From positions 1-32,617 of the forward strand of contig CAIOYO010000195.1 of NCBI GenBank assembly GCA_903862595.1: a DNA stretch of 32,617 bases, written 5' to 3'. The stretch comes from an uncultured Opitutaceae bacterium (GTDB taxonomy: Bacteria > Verrucomicrobiota > Verrucomicrobiia > Opitutales > Opitutaceae). The translations under genes and the position numbers were made by a program. This document shows, in pieces, positions 16,475 to 24,497 of this stretch. The notes under the pieces are model-generated. The model saw nothing but the letters and a program-made list of their open reading frames with translations. It was not told the origin of the DNA and did no database searches. Within the stretch, counting starts at the first letter, position 1, and each line of letters opens with the position of its first letter.

Positions 16475-17929
16475 GTGACCGTCATCAGTTCCTCCTACGA
16501 GACCGACTCCACCTTCTTCGACGAGATGTTCGCGGAGGGCACTGCCAACGGGGTGAGACCTCATTACCGCCGTCTGGCGGATCGGCTCGGAGGCCTGCCG
16601 GTGCCCGACTTCGACCAGCGACGGGCCGCGGTCGACTCCGCCTTTCTGCGTCGAGGCGTCACGTTCACGGTCTACAACGACTCCCAAGGCACCGAGCGCA
16701 TCTTCCCGTTCGATCTCATCCCGCGCATCATCCCGAGCTCCGAGTGGCGACGCATCGAGGCCGGCCTCACGCAGCGCCTCCATGCCCTGAATTGCTTTCT
16801 CGACGACATCTACCACGGCCAGAAGGTGCTGAAGGATGGGGTCATCCCGGCAGCACTGATCCTCGGCGCGAAGCATTTCCGTCGTGAGTTCATGAACTTC
16901 AAGGTGCCGCGCGGCATCTATGTCCACGTCTGCGGCACCGATCTGATCCGCGATGCGCAGGGCAACTACCTCGTGCTCGAGGACAATCTGCGGTGCCCGT
17001 CCGGCGCGAGCTACATGATCGAGAACCGCGCCGCGATGCGCCGCGCGTTTCCCCAGTTGTTCGAAAGCTACGGGGTCCGACCGGTCGAAGGCTACGCCGA
17101 GCAGTTGCTCCGCGCGCTTCTCCACCTCGCCCCGGAGCACAAGGAAAACCCCTGCGTGGTCCTGCTCACCCCCGGAGTCCACAACAGCGCCTACTTCGAG
17201 CACTGCTTCCTGGCCCGCCAGATGGGCATCCCGATCGTCGAGGGCCGTGATCTCGTCGTCCGCGAGCGGCGCGTCTACATGCGCACCACGAGCGGGCTGC
17301 AGCCGGTCGATGTGATCTACCGGCGGATTGATGATGATTTTCTCGACCCGACCGTCTTCCGCCCGGATTCGATGCTTGGCGTGCCAGGTCTGGTGAACGC
17401 GTACCGCGCCGGCACGGTCGCGCTCGCCAATTCGATCGGCACCGGCGTCGCCGACGACAAGGTCATCTACGCCTACGTTCCCAAGCTCATCCGCTACTAT
17501 CTCGGCGAAGAGCCCATCCTCCCGAACGTCAACACGTACCTCGCCTCTGAGGTTTCCGACCGGCGCTTCATCCTCGACAACATCGATCGCCTTGTGGTCA
17601 AGGCCGCCAACGAGGCGGGAGGCTACGGGATGCTCATCGGGCCCGCCGCCTCCAAGGAGGAGTGCGCCCGGTTCCGCGCTCAGGTGGCCGCCAATCCTCG
17701 CAACTACATTGCTCAGGATCCGATCATGCTTTCGCGCTCTCCGACGTGGTGCGGCGGGCGACTCGAGGGGCGTCACATCGACCTGCGACCCTACATCCTC
17801 TACGGCGACAAGATCACCGTCACCCCCGGCGGCCTCACTCGTGTCGCGCTGCGCCGCGGCTCCCTCGTGGTGAACTCCTCCCAAGGCGGTGGATCCAAGG
17901 ATACGTGGGTCCTGAAGGGTGACGAATGA
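16475..17929 (+). CDS. Circularly permuted type 2 ATP-grasp protein (DUF404/DUF407)
   Basis: This 484-aa protein belongs to a circularly permuted ATP-grasp family, usually found beside alpha-E and transglutaminase-like genes. ATP-grasp enzymes form amide bonds by activating a carboxylate with ATP; this family is predicted, not proven, to ligate amino acids or peptides. Recognisable segments include [12 protein letters not shown] near the N-terminus, [26 protein letters not shown]-like [44 protein letters not shown]-like [13 protein letters not shown], and [17 protein letters not shown]. The C-terminal region contains [11 protein letters not shown] and ends with [10 protein letters not shown]. 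The start is GTG at 16475 after a CT-rich leader with no Shine-Dalgarno. The TGA stop overlaps the next ATG (ATGA), implying translational coupling with the alpha-E gene. It is probably cytoplasmic, with no signal peptide. Confidence 0.93.
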   Translation: MTVISSSYETDSTFFDEMFAEGTANGVRPHYRRLADRLGGLPVPDFDQRRAAVDSAFLRRGVTFTVYNDSQGTERIFPFDLIPRIIPSSEWRRIEAGLTQRLHALNCFLDDIYHGQKVLKDGVIPAALILGAKHFRREFMNFKVPRGIYVHVCGTDLIRDAQGNYLVLEDNLRCPSGASYMIENRAAMRRAFPQLFESYGVRPVEGYAEQLLRALLHLAPEHKENPCVVLLTPGVHNSAYFEHCFLARQMGIPIVEGRDLVVRERRVYMRTTSGLQPVDVIYRRIDDDFLDPTVFRPDSMLGVPGLVNAYRAGTVALANSIGTGVADDKVIYAYVPKLIRYYLGEEPILPNVNTYLASEVSDRRFILDNIDRLVVKAANEAGGYGMLIGPAASKEECARFRAQVAANPRNYIAQDPIMLSRSPTWCGGRLEGRHIDLRPYILYGDKITVTPGGLTRVALRRGSLVVNSSQGGGSKDTWVLKGDE

Positions 17930-19191
17930 TTCCCCGCCAGCCCATGCCCTCGCCTTCTTCTCCCTCCAGTCGCACCCAGTCCACCCTCATGCTCTCGCGG
18001 GTGGCTCACTCGTTGTACTGGATGAGTCGCTACATTGAACGCGCGGAAAACACCGCTCGACTCCTCGACGTCAATCTCCAGTTCCTCGCCGACTTCCAAG
18101 ACCTCTCGCCCGCCCCGCTGAACTCCTGGGAATCCCTGATCCTCAGTTCCGGCGCGCAAGAGGAGTTCAAGGCCCTGCACGCGGCGGCCGACAGCCACAG
18201 CGTCACCGACTTCCTCGCGTTCGAGCTGCGCAACCCTGGCTCGATCCTGTCCTGCGTCTACGCCGCCCGCGAGAACGCCCGCATGATCCGCGATCAAATC
18301 TCGCTGGAGATGTGGGAAGTGATCAACGAGCTCCACCTCATCCTGAAGTCGACGTCCACGGCCGATGTCTGGCGCAGCGGCCCGCAGGAGTTCTTCAACC
18401 GAATCATCCGTGCGTCGCATCTTTTCCAAGGGCTGACCGACGCCACTTTTCCCCGCAACGAGGGGTGGGAATTCATCCGCTTCGGCAAGATGCTCGAGCG
18501 CGCGGACAAGACGACCCGGATCCTCGACGTGAAATATCACGTGCTCCTCCCGAGTGCCACCGACGTGGGCGGAGCCATCGACACCGCGCAGTGGCAAGCC
18601 GTCCTCCGCTCCGCCTCCGCGCTTGATGCCTACCGACACCACCATGTGCGCGAGGTGCTGCCGTGGAAGGTCGCGGAGTTCCTCATCTTCTCCGACACCT
18701 TCCCGCGTTCGCTGCACTTCTGCACCGCACAGGTCGACGACCTCCTCCGCCGGATCCTCGCGGAGACCGGTGCCCGTCCGCGCTCGAACGCCGCGCGCGC
18801 CTCGCGGCGGCTGCTCGGAGAACTCGAGTCCCTCTCAATCAACGACGTCCTCAAGCGGGGTTTGCATGAATTTCTAGTCGACTGTCAGGCCACTCTCGCC
18901 GCAATCAGCGATGAGGTCGCCGAAACCACCATGTTCTACCCCGCCGAGTCCTCGGTCGAGGACCAGCAGCAACAACAACAGCAGCAGCAGCAACGCAAGG
19001 ACGCCACGCCTCTCGCCGATCCGTTCCGTTCGGATGCTCCACTCGCTCCACCACAGGCCATCCATCTGCTACCTAGCCGCGCCCACTCCCACCCCACTCC
19101 TTGCGCCGCGACCCGGATGCACGTCACATCGCCTCCTGGGCTTCAAGGCCCCTCTCCGGCGGACTGCGGCGCCCAGCTCCCCCGCTCGTAA
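17926..19191 (+). CDS. Alpha-E domain protein (DUF403) with polyglutamine tail
   Basis: This 421-aa protein has an all-helical alpha-E domain from about residue 22 ([22 protein letters not shown] in part) to about 335. Family hallmarks include the [16 protein letters not shown] helix, [12 protein letters not shown] and [19 protein letters not shown]. Its biochemical role is unknown; it is thought to partner with the ATP-grasp protein. The ATG overlaps the upstream stop codon. The family normally ends soon after the helical domain, but here a tract of ten glutamines (347-356) is followed by a 65-residue proline-, alanine- and serine-rich tail. Codon use in the tail is less GC-biased than in the body. 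The tail could be a real extension or the product of a late frameshift. The transglutaminase-like gene begins 30 bases downstream. Confidence 0.9.
   Translation: MIPRQPMPSPSSPSSRTQSTLMLSRVAHSLYWMSRYIERAENTARLLDVNLQFLADFQDLSPAPLNSWESLILSSGAQEEFKALHAAADSHSVTDFLAFELRNPGSILSCVYAARENARMIRDQISLEMWEVINELHLILKSTSTADVWRSGPQEFFNRIIRASHLFQGLTDATFPRNEGWEFIRFGKMLERADKTTRILDVKYHVLLPSATDVGGAIDTAQWQAVLRSASALDAYRHHHVREVLPWKVAEFLIFSDTFPRSLHFCTAQVDDLLRRILAETGARPRSNAARASRRLLGELESLSINDVLKRGLHEFLVDCQATLAAISDEVAETTMFYPAESSVEDQQQQQQQQQQRKDATPLADPFRSDAPLAPPQAIHLLPSRAHSHPTPCAATRMHVTSPPGLQGPSPADCGAQLPRS
18964..18993 (+). repeat. CAG/CAA tract encoding ten glutamines
   Basis: Ten consecutive glutamine codons occur in the order CAG-CAG-CAA-CAA-CAA-CAG-CAG-CAG-CAG-CAA, directly after the alpha-E domain. 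The mixed codons make it an interrupted trinucleotide repeat, so length changes by slippage would mostly be in frame. R and K follow the run. Confidence 0.95.
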
Positions 19192-19221
19192 TCAAGTCCG
19201 CTCCGACCGCGAAGGCCCCCG

Positions 19222-20163
19222 ATGCACCTGCGCGTCGTCCACCGGACTACGTTCACCTACGCCGGTGAAGCCAAGGAGAGCTTCAACGAGCTTCGACTCC
19301 GACCCGCCGACACCGAAAGCCAGCGCTGCCTCGCGTTCGATCTGCGAATCAGCCCGGCGAGCGAGGCACGCGACTACCGCGACTTCCACGGCAACACCGT
19401 CCACTACTTCGAGGTGCCGGATCCACACACGCAATTGTGCGTGACGACGATCTCCCGCATCGAGACCGTGCCCCTGACCGAGCGTGCACTCGTTCCGGAG
19501 GTCAGCGCCACCGAACTCTCCGCGTCGCCCGAGCACGAAATGCTTGCGGAGTTCCACACGAGCTCCCCCTACGTCCCTCTCGAGGTCGAGATCTGGCGGG
19601 AGGCACAGGATGTGGTCGACGTGGGACGCTCCGATGTCTGGAGCGACGTGCAACGCCTCGGCGAACATGTCCACCGGACGCTCGCCTACCGCCCCAACTC
19701 CACCGGCGTGCACACCCTCGCGACCGATGCCCTGCGCCAACGCTCGGGGGTCTGCCAGGACTTTGCCCACGTCCACCTCGGCCTCTGCCGGAGTCTCGGC
19801 ATTCCCGCGCGCTACGTCAGCGGCTATTTCTTCAACCCCACCCGTCGCCCTCGTGAAAACGAGGCGTCGCACGCGTGGATCGAAGCGTGGCTGCCCGGCG
19901 TCGGCTGGCTGGCCTACGATCCCACGCACGCGCGGCCGGCGGATGATCGCTACGTGCGAGTCGCAGTCGGCCGCGACTACACCGATATCCGCCCGGTCAG
20001 CGGCACGTACCGAGGCGCCCCAACCCGCTCGCTCCGCGTCGATGTCTGCGTGCGCGAGGTCCGCTCCTCGCGCGTCTTTCCACCCGGCGCAGCGCCGACC
20101 GGTGCGTCTCAGGTCGATGCACCCCCGACTGCCTCACCAGCGGCCGAGACCAACCCAGCATAG
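19222..20163 (+). CDS. Transglutaminase-like cysteine enzyme
   Basis: This 313-aa protein has the bacterial transglutaminase-like N-terminal beta domain (HLRVVHRTTFTYAGEA, FNELRLRP) followed by the papain-like transglutaminase core. The catalytic triad is intact: C178 in SGVCQDFAH, H217 in SHAWIEAW and D233 in AYDPTHA. Enzymes with this fold act as proteases, peptide cyclases or amide-transferring enzymes, and the exact reaction here is unknown. The gene belongs to the conserved set with ATP-grasp and alpha-E genes, which suggests processing of a peptide made or modified by them. It starts 30 bases after the alpha-E stop. There is no signal peptide, so it is likely cytoplasmic. The last 40 residues are a proline/alanine-rich tail. 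Confidence 0.94.
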   Translation: MHLRVVHRTTFTYAGEAKESFNELRLRPADTESQRCLAFDLRISPASEARDYRDFHGNTVHYFEVPDPHTQLCVTTISRIETVPLTERALVPEVSATELSASPEHEMLAEFHTSSPYVPLEVEIWREAQDVVDVGRSDVWSDVQRLGEHVHRTLAYRPNSTGVHTLATDALRQRSGVCQDFAHVHLGLCRSLGIPARYVSGYFFNPTRRPRENEASHAWIEAWLPGVGWLAYDPTHARPADDRYVRVAVGRDYTDIRPVSGTYRGAPTRSLRVDVCVREVRSSRVFPPGAAPTGASQVDAPPTASPAAETNPA

Positions 20164-20365
20164 GCAGGCCCCAAGGCCGCACGCCGGTTTCAGGCAGGTG
20201 CCGCACAAGGCTGCACTTGCACTTGCGTCCGCAATCGCTCCGGCGACGCTTCCGGCAGCCTGCGGCGCTGCTCTCCCGCACGTCACGGGCGCGTTCCCGA
20301 TGCGTGATCGCTTCTCCCTTCGTCCCCCCACGTCCTCGCAGTTCTCCGCGACCGACCGGCACGCG

Positions 20366-21616
20366 ATGAGTCTCCCCGTCGACACCCGTAGCGTCCGCCC
20401 GGCGACGATGCTTCGCCTCGCCGCGCTCATCACCGTCACCGCGCTCGTGGCTCCGCTGATGCCAGGTGCGACGCTGCCCGGATCGACCGGAGCTCCCGCC
20501 GAGATCGCTCGTTTGCAGCGCGGGCTGTCCGCAACGACTCCCGGTCAGGCGGAGTTCGTCCGCGCACCGGACACGACGCTCTACTTCTCACCGCATCTGC
20601 TGCCCGCAGGCACCGAGGCCAGTGACGCCGCCGCGCAGTTGAGCGGGATCCTCGATGATCTCGGCCAACGCTTGAGGGCCGTCGCGTCCGACGAGCGTCA
20701 CCTTGTCCGGCTGACGATCACGCTGGTCGACGAATCAGACCACGCCGCCGCAGCCGACGTCCTCGCCCGGCGATTTCCGGTCCACGCTCCGGCCGTCACT
20801 TGGCAGGGTTCGCCGCTCGCCCGGCCCGGCGCCCGCGTCGCCGTCGAGGCGATCGCCGTCAGCGCGCAACGCCTCGACCTGACGACCCCCACCGCCGATG
20901 GCGGCGCGCTGCTTCCCGCCGGATCACGCATTTTTCTCTCCGGACAAGCCGAACGCGGGTCGGATGTCGCCAGCAGCGTGGCCCTCACCATGGCTTCGCT
21001 CCTGCGTTCCGCCAAGGAACTCGGCGCTGCTCCGGCCGGGGTCGCCCAGATCCGCGTCTTCCTCCAGCCTTTCTCGAGTCGGGACGACGCTCTCGCCCAG
21101 ATCGTTCCGCTGTTTCCCGCCGGGAAGTGCCCGCCGGTCATCGTGACCGAGTGGACCCTCCCCCTGCCGGTGGAAATCGAAATGATCGTAGCCCGTGATC
21201 GCGGCGCCGCGAAGCTGGAAGCACCGCTGACGTTCCCGGTGCTGGCAGGAAAGCCTCGCTCGCCGCGCTTCAGTCATGCGGCGATCGTCGACGCGGGCGT
21301 TCCCCTGCTGTTCCTCAGTGACGTCGAGGCCGGTCCCAACGTGTCACCCACCGAGGAATGGCCGACCATCTTCGCCCGACTCGGACCCACGCTCGGACGG
21401 GCGGGGAGCAGCTTCCGGCTCCTCGTGAAGGCAACCTACCTCCTCGAGGACGGCTCGCCGCGCAACAGCCTGAACGACACTCGAGCAGTCTACTACGATC
21501 CCTTGCGACCACCCGCCGCCTCAGCCGTGGGAGTGCGCAGCGTCGGCATACCCGACCGGGCTGCCTCATTGGACATGATCGCCGTGCCCCGGGATGCGGT
21601 GCCGCTGACCCCATAA
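20366..21616 (+). CDS. Exported protein with three tandem RidA-like (YjgF/YER057c/UK114) domains
   Basis: With the ATG at 20366 this is a 416-aa protein with a signal peptide or membrane anchor at residues 15-36. Three RidA-like folds follow, at about 61-168, 182-277 and 305-408. Each shows the strand-helix pattern of the family, for example LYFSPHLLP, IFLSGQAERG and LFLSDVEAG at equivalent positions. RidA proteins form trimers and hydrolyse reactive enamine/imine intermediates using a conserved arginine. By my hand alignment the equivalent residue is V, I and A in the three domains, so that activity is doubtful. A covalent three-domain chain could mimic the trimer. The frame is open far upstream; 20300 and 20408 are alternative starts. 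It follows the transglutaminase gene after about 200 bases and may or may not be in that operon. Confidence 0.75.
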   Translation: MSLPVDTRSVRPATMLRLAALITVTALVAPLMPGATLPGSTGAPAEIARLQRGLSATTPGQAEFVRAPDTTLYFSPHLLPAGTEASDAAAQLSGILDDLGQRLRAVASDERHLVRLTITLVDESDHAAAADVLARRFPVHAPAVTWQGSPLARPGARVAVEAIAVSAQRLDLTTPTADGGALLPAGSRIFLSGQAERGSDVASSVALTMASLLRSAKELGAAPAGVAQIRVFLQPFSSRDDALAQIVPLFPAGKCPPVIVTEWTLPLPVEIEMIVARDRGAAKLEAPLTFPVLAGKPRSPRFSHAAIVDAGVPLLFLSDVEAGPNVSPTEEWPTIFARLGPTLGRAGSSFRLLVKATYLLEDGSPRNSLNDTRAVYYDPLRPPAASAVGVRSVGIPDRAASLDMIAVPRDAVPLTP

Positions 21617-21740
21617 CGCGGGCGGTCCAAAGAAATTTCATTCCCTCGCGAGCGAACGAGGCTGATCACATTGATCGAGACTGACGCCTTTTGCCTTGGA
21701 GGCGTGGAGCGAACCCAACAACCTTCTCGCACCATTCTCC

Positions 21741-23066
21741 ATGGCCTCCGTCATTGCCCCTTCGGCCCAGCGCCTCGCTCTCCTCGGCGGGACCCGAGTC
21801 GGTGAAGTCACCTACTCGGCCTTCCCCCACTTCTCCGAGAAGGCCATCGCCCGTGTCGGCGATGTCCTCCGGGCCGGCAAGGCGGTCGGACTCGGACGAT
21901 TCCACTCTCCGGAGATCGCCGAGGCGGAGGACGTCGTCTCGCGCTACCACGGCGGCCGCAAGGTCCTCGCCTGCAGTTCGGGTCACGCCGCGCTCCAAGG
22001 GGCGCTCGCGGGACTGGAAGTCTGCTGCGGTGATGAAGTCATCACGACCCCGTACACGTGGGGCGCTTCGACCTCCTGCATCCTGCACCAGACGGCGATC
22101 CCGATCTTCGTGGACGTCGATCCGGACACCGGCCTCATCGATCCGGACGCCGTGGAAGCGGCGATCACGCCCCGGACGAAGGCGATTCTCGCGGTCCACA
22201 TTTTCGGCCAGCCGGCGAACCTGCCCCGTCTCCGCGCGATCGCGGACCGCCGGGGCCTGAAGCTGATCGAGGACGGCAGTCAGGCGCACGGCGCCGAGGT
22301 GGCCGGCCTGCGTGTCGGCAACGTCGGCGATGCCGCCGGTTTCTCGTGCATGGGCGGAAAGGTGCTGCCCACGACCGAGGCCGGGTATCTGGTCACGCCG
22401 GACGAGCGGGTGTTCTGGAAAGCGGCGATGATCGGCCAGCACATGGGCCGCTCGCCGGAAAAGGATTTCCCGGACGATCTGCGCCCGTGGGTCGACTCGC
22501 TCGTCTACACGTACCGCATCACGCCATTGAATGCCGTACTCCTGACGGAACAGTTCGGCCGCATCGACGGTTGGCTGGCCGAACGGCGCCGCCACGCGGA
22601 CCGCTTCCGTGCTGGGCTCGCGAAGTCGGCGTTCCTGCGGATGCCGCGCTACGCGCCCGACGTGAAGCCCGTGTACCACCTGCTGACCATGAACTTCGAC
22701 GCGAAGGCCGCGGGCGTCTCGCGCGACAGCTTCGCCGCCGCGCTCAAGGCGGAGGGCATGTTGGCCTTCGGCTACGTTCCGTCCCCGATCCCGGACTGGG
22801 CGCGCCTCCACTGGCAGAATTACCAAGGACCTCGCGTGTCGTGGCTATCAGCGCTGGAGGCGGCGCAGGTCGACTACCGCAACCTTCCCCTGCCCCACTG
22901 CCGCCATCGCATCGCGAACTCCATCGAGACCCGCTTCGACTTCGTCGATGCCCAGGAGGCTCAAGTCGACCGCATGCTGGAGATCATTGCCAAGGTTGAG
23001 GCCTCCATCGATGACCTGCGCGAGCACGAGCGGCTCCGGGGCCCGGCTACTCCGGCACGGCGTTGA
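21741..23066 (+). CDS. DegT/DnrJ/EryC1/StrS-family PLP aminotransferase
   Basis: This 441-aa PLP enzyme of the DegT/DnrJ/EryC1/StrS family transfers an amino group to or from sugar-like substrates. It shows ACSSGHAALQGAL for phosphate binding, GDEVITTPYTWGAS, IFVDVDPDTGLIDPDAVEAAI, LIEDGSQAHGA (aspartate for the pyridine nitrogen) and the Schiff-base lysine K207 in SCMGGKVLPTTEAG. The lysine context (GGKVL rather than S-K-N-L) resembles the inosose aminotransferase and AHBA-synthase branch. The family is often biosynthetic, yet here it sits with degradative genes. The ATG at 21741 was chosen because the protein then begins shortly before the conserved domain. Its stop TGA overlaps the next ATG by one base, implying coupled translation. 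No Shine-Dalgarno is visible. Confidence 0.92.
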   Translation: MASVIAPSAQRLALLGGTRVGEVTYSAFPHFSEKAIARVGDVLRAGKAVGLGRFHSPEIAEAEDVVSRYHGGRKVLACSSGHAALQGALAGLEVCCGDEVITTPYTWGASTSCILHQTAIPIFVDVDPDTGLIDPDAVEAAITPRTKAILAVHIFGQPANLPRLRAIADRRGLKLIEDGSQAHGAEVAGLRVGNVGDAAGFSCMGGKVLPTTEAGYLVTPDERVFWKAAMIGQHMGRSPEKDFPDDLRPWVDSLVYTYRITPLNAVLLTEQFGRIDGWLAERRRHADRFRAGLAKSAFLRMPRYAPDVKPVYHLLTMNFDAKAAGVSRDSFAAALKAEGMLAFGYVPSPIPDWARLHWQNYQGPRVSWLSALEAAQVDYRNLPLPHCRHRIANSIETRFDFVDAQEAQVDRMLEIIAKVEASIDDLREHERLRGPATPARR

Positions 23067-24427
23067 TGAAAGTCGGCTTCGGACGCAGCGATATCACCCC
23101 GCGCCTCGGGGTGCAGTTGGCGGGCTACGGACCGTACCGGAACCGAGCCGCCGCTGAAATCGTCGCGCCCCTGCATGCGCGCGCGGTCCTGCTGCGCGAC
23201 CGCGCCCGGACCGCACTGATCGTCAGCGTGGAGCTCTGCGGCTTGCCGCGAGAGCTCGACGCCCGGATCCGGGCCGAGGCCGCTTGTGCGGCCGGGGTCG
23301 ACGCGGAAGAGGTGTTTCTCTCGGTCACACACACCCACAGCGCGCCCGCCGTGGGCGGCATGCTGGGATGGGGAGAGGCTGACCAAATGTACGTCGAGAC
23401 GCTGCCGATTCGGGCGGCGGCGGCCGCGGCCCAGGCGCGCGCCATGCTCGCGGATGCGGAGTGGCGCGTCGCCGCGGGACCGTGCGAAGGCATCGCGGTG
23501 AACCGCGAGACCGACGCGGGCTTTGCGATGAACGCAGATCTGGCCGAGCGCCTAGATCCAGCCTGGCGACCGGCCCATCCGGAGCAGACCGACCCAACGG
23601 TCCGGGTGCTCGCGGCCTACGCCAGCGGGCGGCTCATCGGACTGCTGCATCACTTCGCCTGCCATCCGGTCGTGTACGGCGAGAAAACCGCCGCGATCCA
23701 CGGCGACTACGCCGGGATCGCCAGTCTTCGCCTCGAAGCGGCCCATCCCGGAACCGTGGCCCTCTTCCTTCCCGGCGCCCTCGGTGACCTCAACCCGAAG
23801 CTGAACCACCGCAACCCCGCCGAATCCCTCCGCGCTCTGCGGGCCATCGCGCGGTTATATGCCGCAGCCATCCAGCGCTCGCTCCGCGCGGCGCAGCCGC
23901 TCACCTCCCACGAACTCCGCACCCGCCGCACCCGCGCGACCTTCGCACGCCAGCCGTGGACTCGCGCACAGGTGATGCGCCGCATCGCCCAGTTGGAGCA
24001 GGTGTTCCGGCGCGCGGGCATCACCGACTTTCCGCACACCGGCGGCCAGCCCCCCTTGCTGACGCACGGCATGGAGCTGACGCGACTGAACGGCCTGCGC
24101 GCCCTGCTCGCCGGATGGCGAGGCAACCGCGCTCCGAATCCACCCGTCTGCCTACACGGCGTCCGCATCGGCCCCGTCGCCTTGCTCGGGTTCGGGCTCG
24201 AGCTGTACCACAGCCTCCAGCACGACATCGTTACTGCGTCGCCCCATCCCCAGACCTGGCTCGTCAGCCTGGTCGGCGGCATGGGCTACGCGCCCGATGC
24301 CGCAGCGCAGGCTCGCGCCGGCTACGCCGCGGATTTCGTACCGCTCATGTGCGGCGAGATTCCCTACCGACGCATCCACCGCGAGCTCCCCGCGGCTCTC
24401 ATCGGACTCGCCCGGGCTCTCTCCTGA
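23066..24427 (+). CDS. Neutral/alkaline ceramidase-like protein (N-terminal domain only)
   Basis: This 453-aa protein matches the N-terminal catalytic domain of neutral/alkaline non-lysosomal ceramidases, zinc amidases that cleave ceramide in the characterised members. It begins VGFGRSDITPRLG and carries VTHTHSAPAVGG (H89, H91), HHFACHPVVYG and GALGDLNPK, segments where the family places zinc and catalytic residues. It lacks the C-terminal domain of true ceramidases (about 670 aa in Pseudomonas) and has no signal peptide. Genes of this kind are common in Verrucomicrobiota and Planctomycetota, and their substrates are unknown, so a role in lipid cleavage should not be assumed. The ATG overlaps the aminotransferase stop; a TTG one codon upstream is less likely. 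Cleavage of an N-acyl group from an amino sugar is possible but speculative. Confidence 0.88.
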   Translation: MKVGFGRSDITPRLGVQLAGYGPYRNRAAAEIVAPLHARAVLLRDRARTALIVSVELCGLPRELDARIRAEAACAAGVDAEEVFLSVTHTHSAPAVGGMLGWGEADQMYVETLPIRAAAAAAQARAMLADAEWRVAAGPCEGIAVNRETDAGFAMNADLAERLDPAWRPAHPEQTDPTVRVLAAYASGRLIGLLHHFACHPVVYGEKTAAIHGDYAGIASLRLEAAHPGTVALFLPGALGDLNPKLNHRNPAESLRALRAIARLYAAAIQRSLRAAQPLTSHELRTRRTRATFARQPWTRAQVMRRIAQLEQVFRRAGITDFPHTGGQPPLLTHGMELTRLNGLRALLAGWRGNRAPNPPVCLHGVRIGPVALLGFGLELYHSLQHDIVTASPHPQTWLVSLVGGMGYAPDAAAQARAGYAADFVPLMCGEIPYRRIHRELPAALIGLARALS

Positions 24428-24497
24428 GGCGCGCCTCAGACCCCAAGGTTGCCTTTGCGGGTTTATCCGCTCGGACTCGCGGATCACCCGAACGCCG

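Noticed and set aside
19484-20365. N-terminal extension of the RidA-repeat protein into the transglutaminase gene
   Set aside because: The frame is open by chance; the translated sequence is R/S/P-rich, and a signal peptide begins just after 20366.
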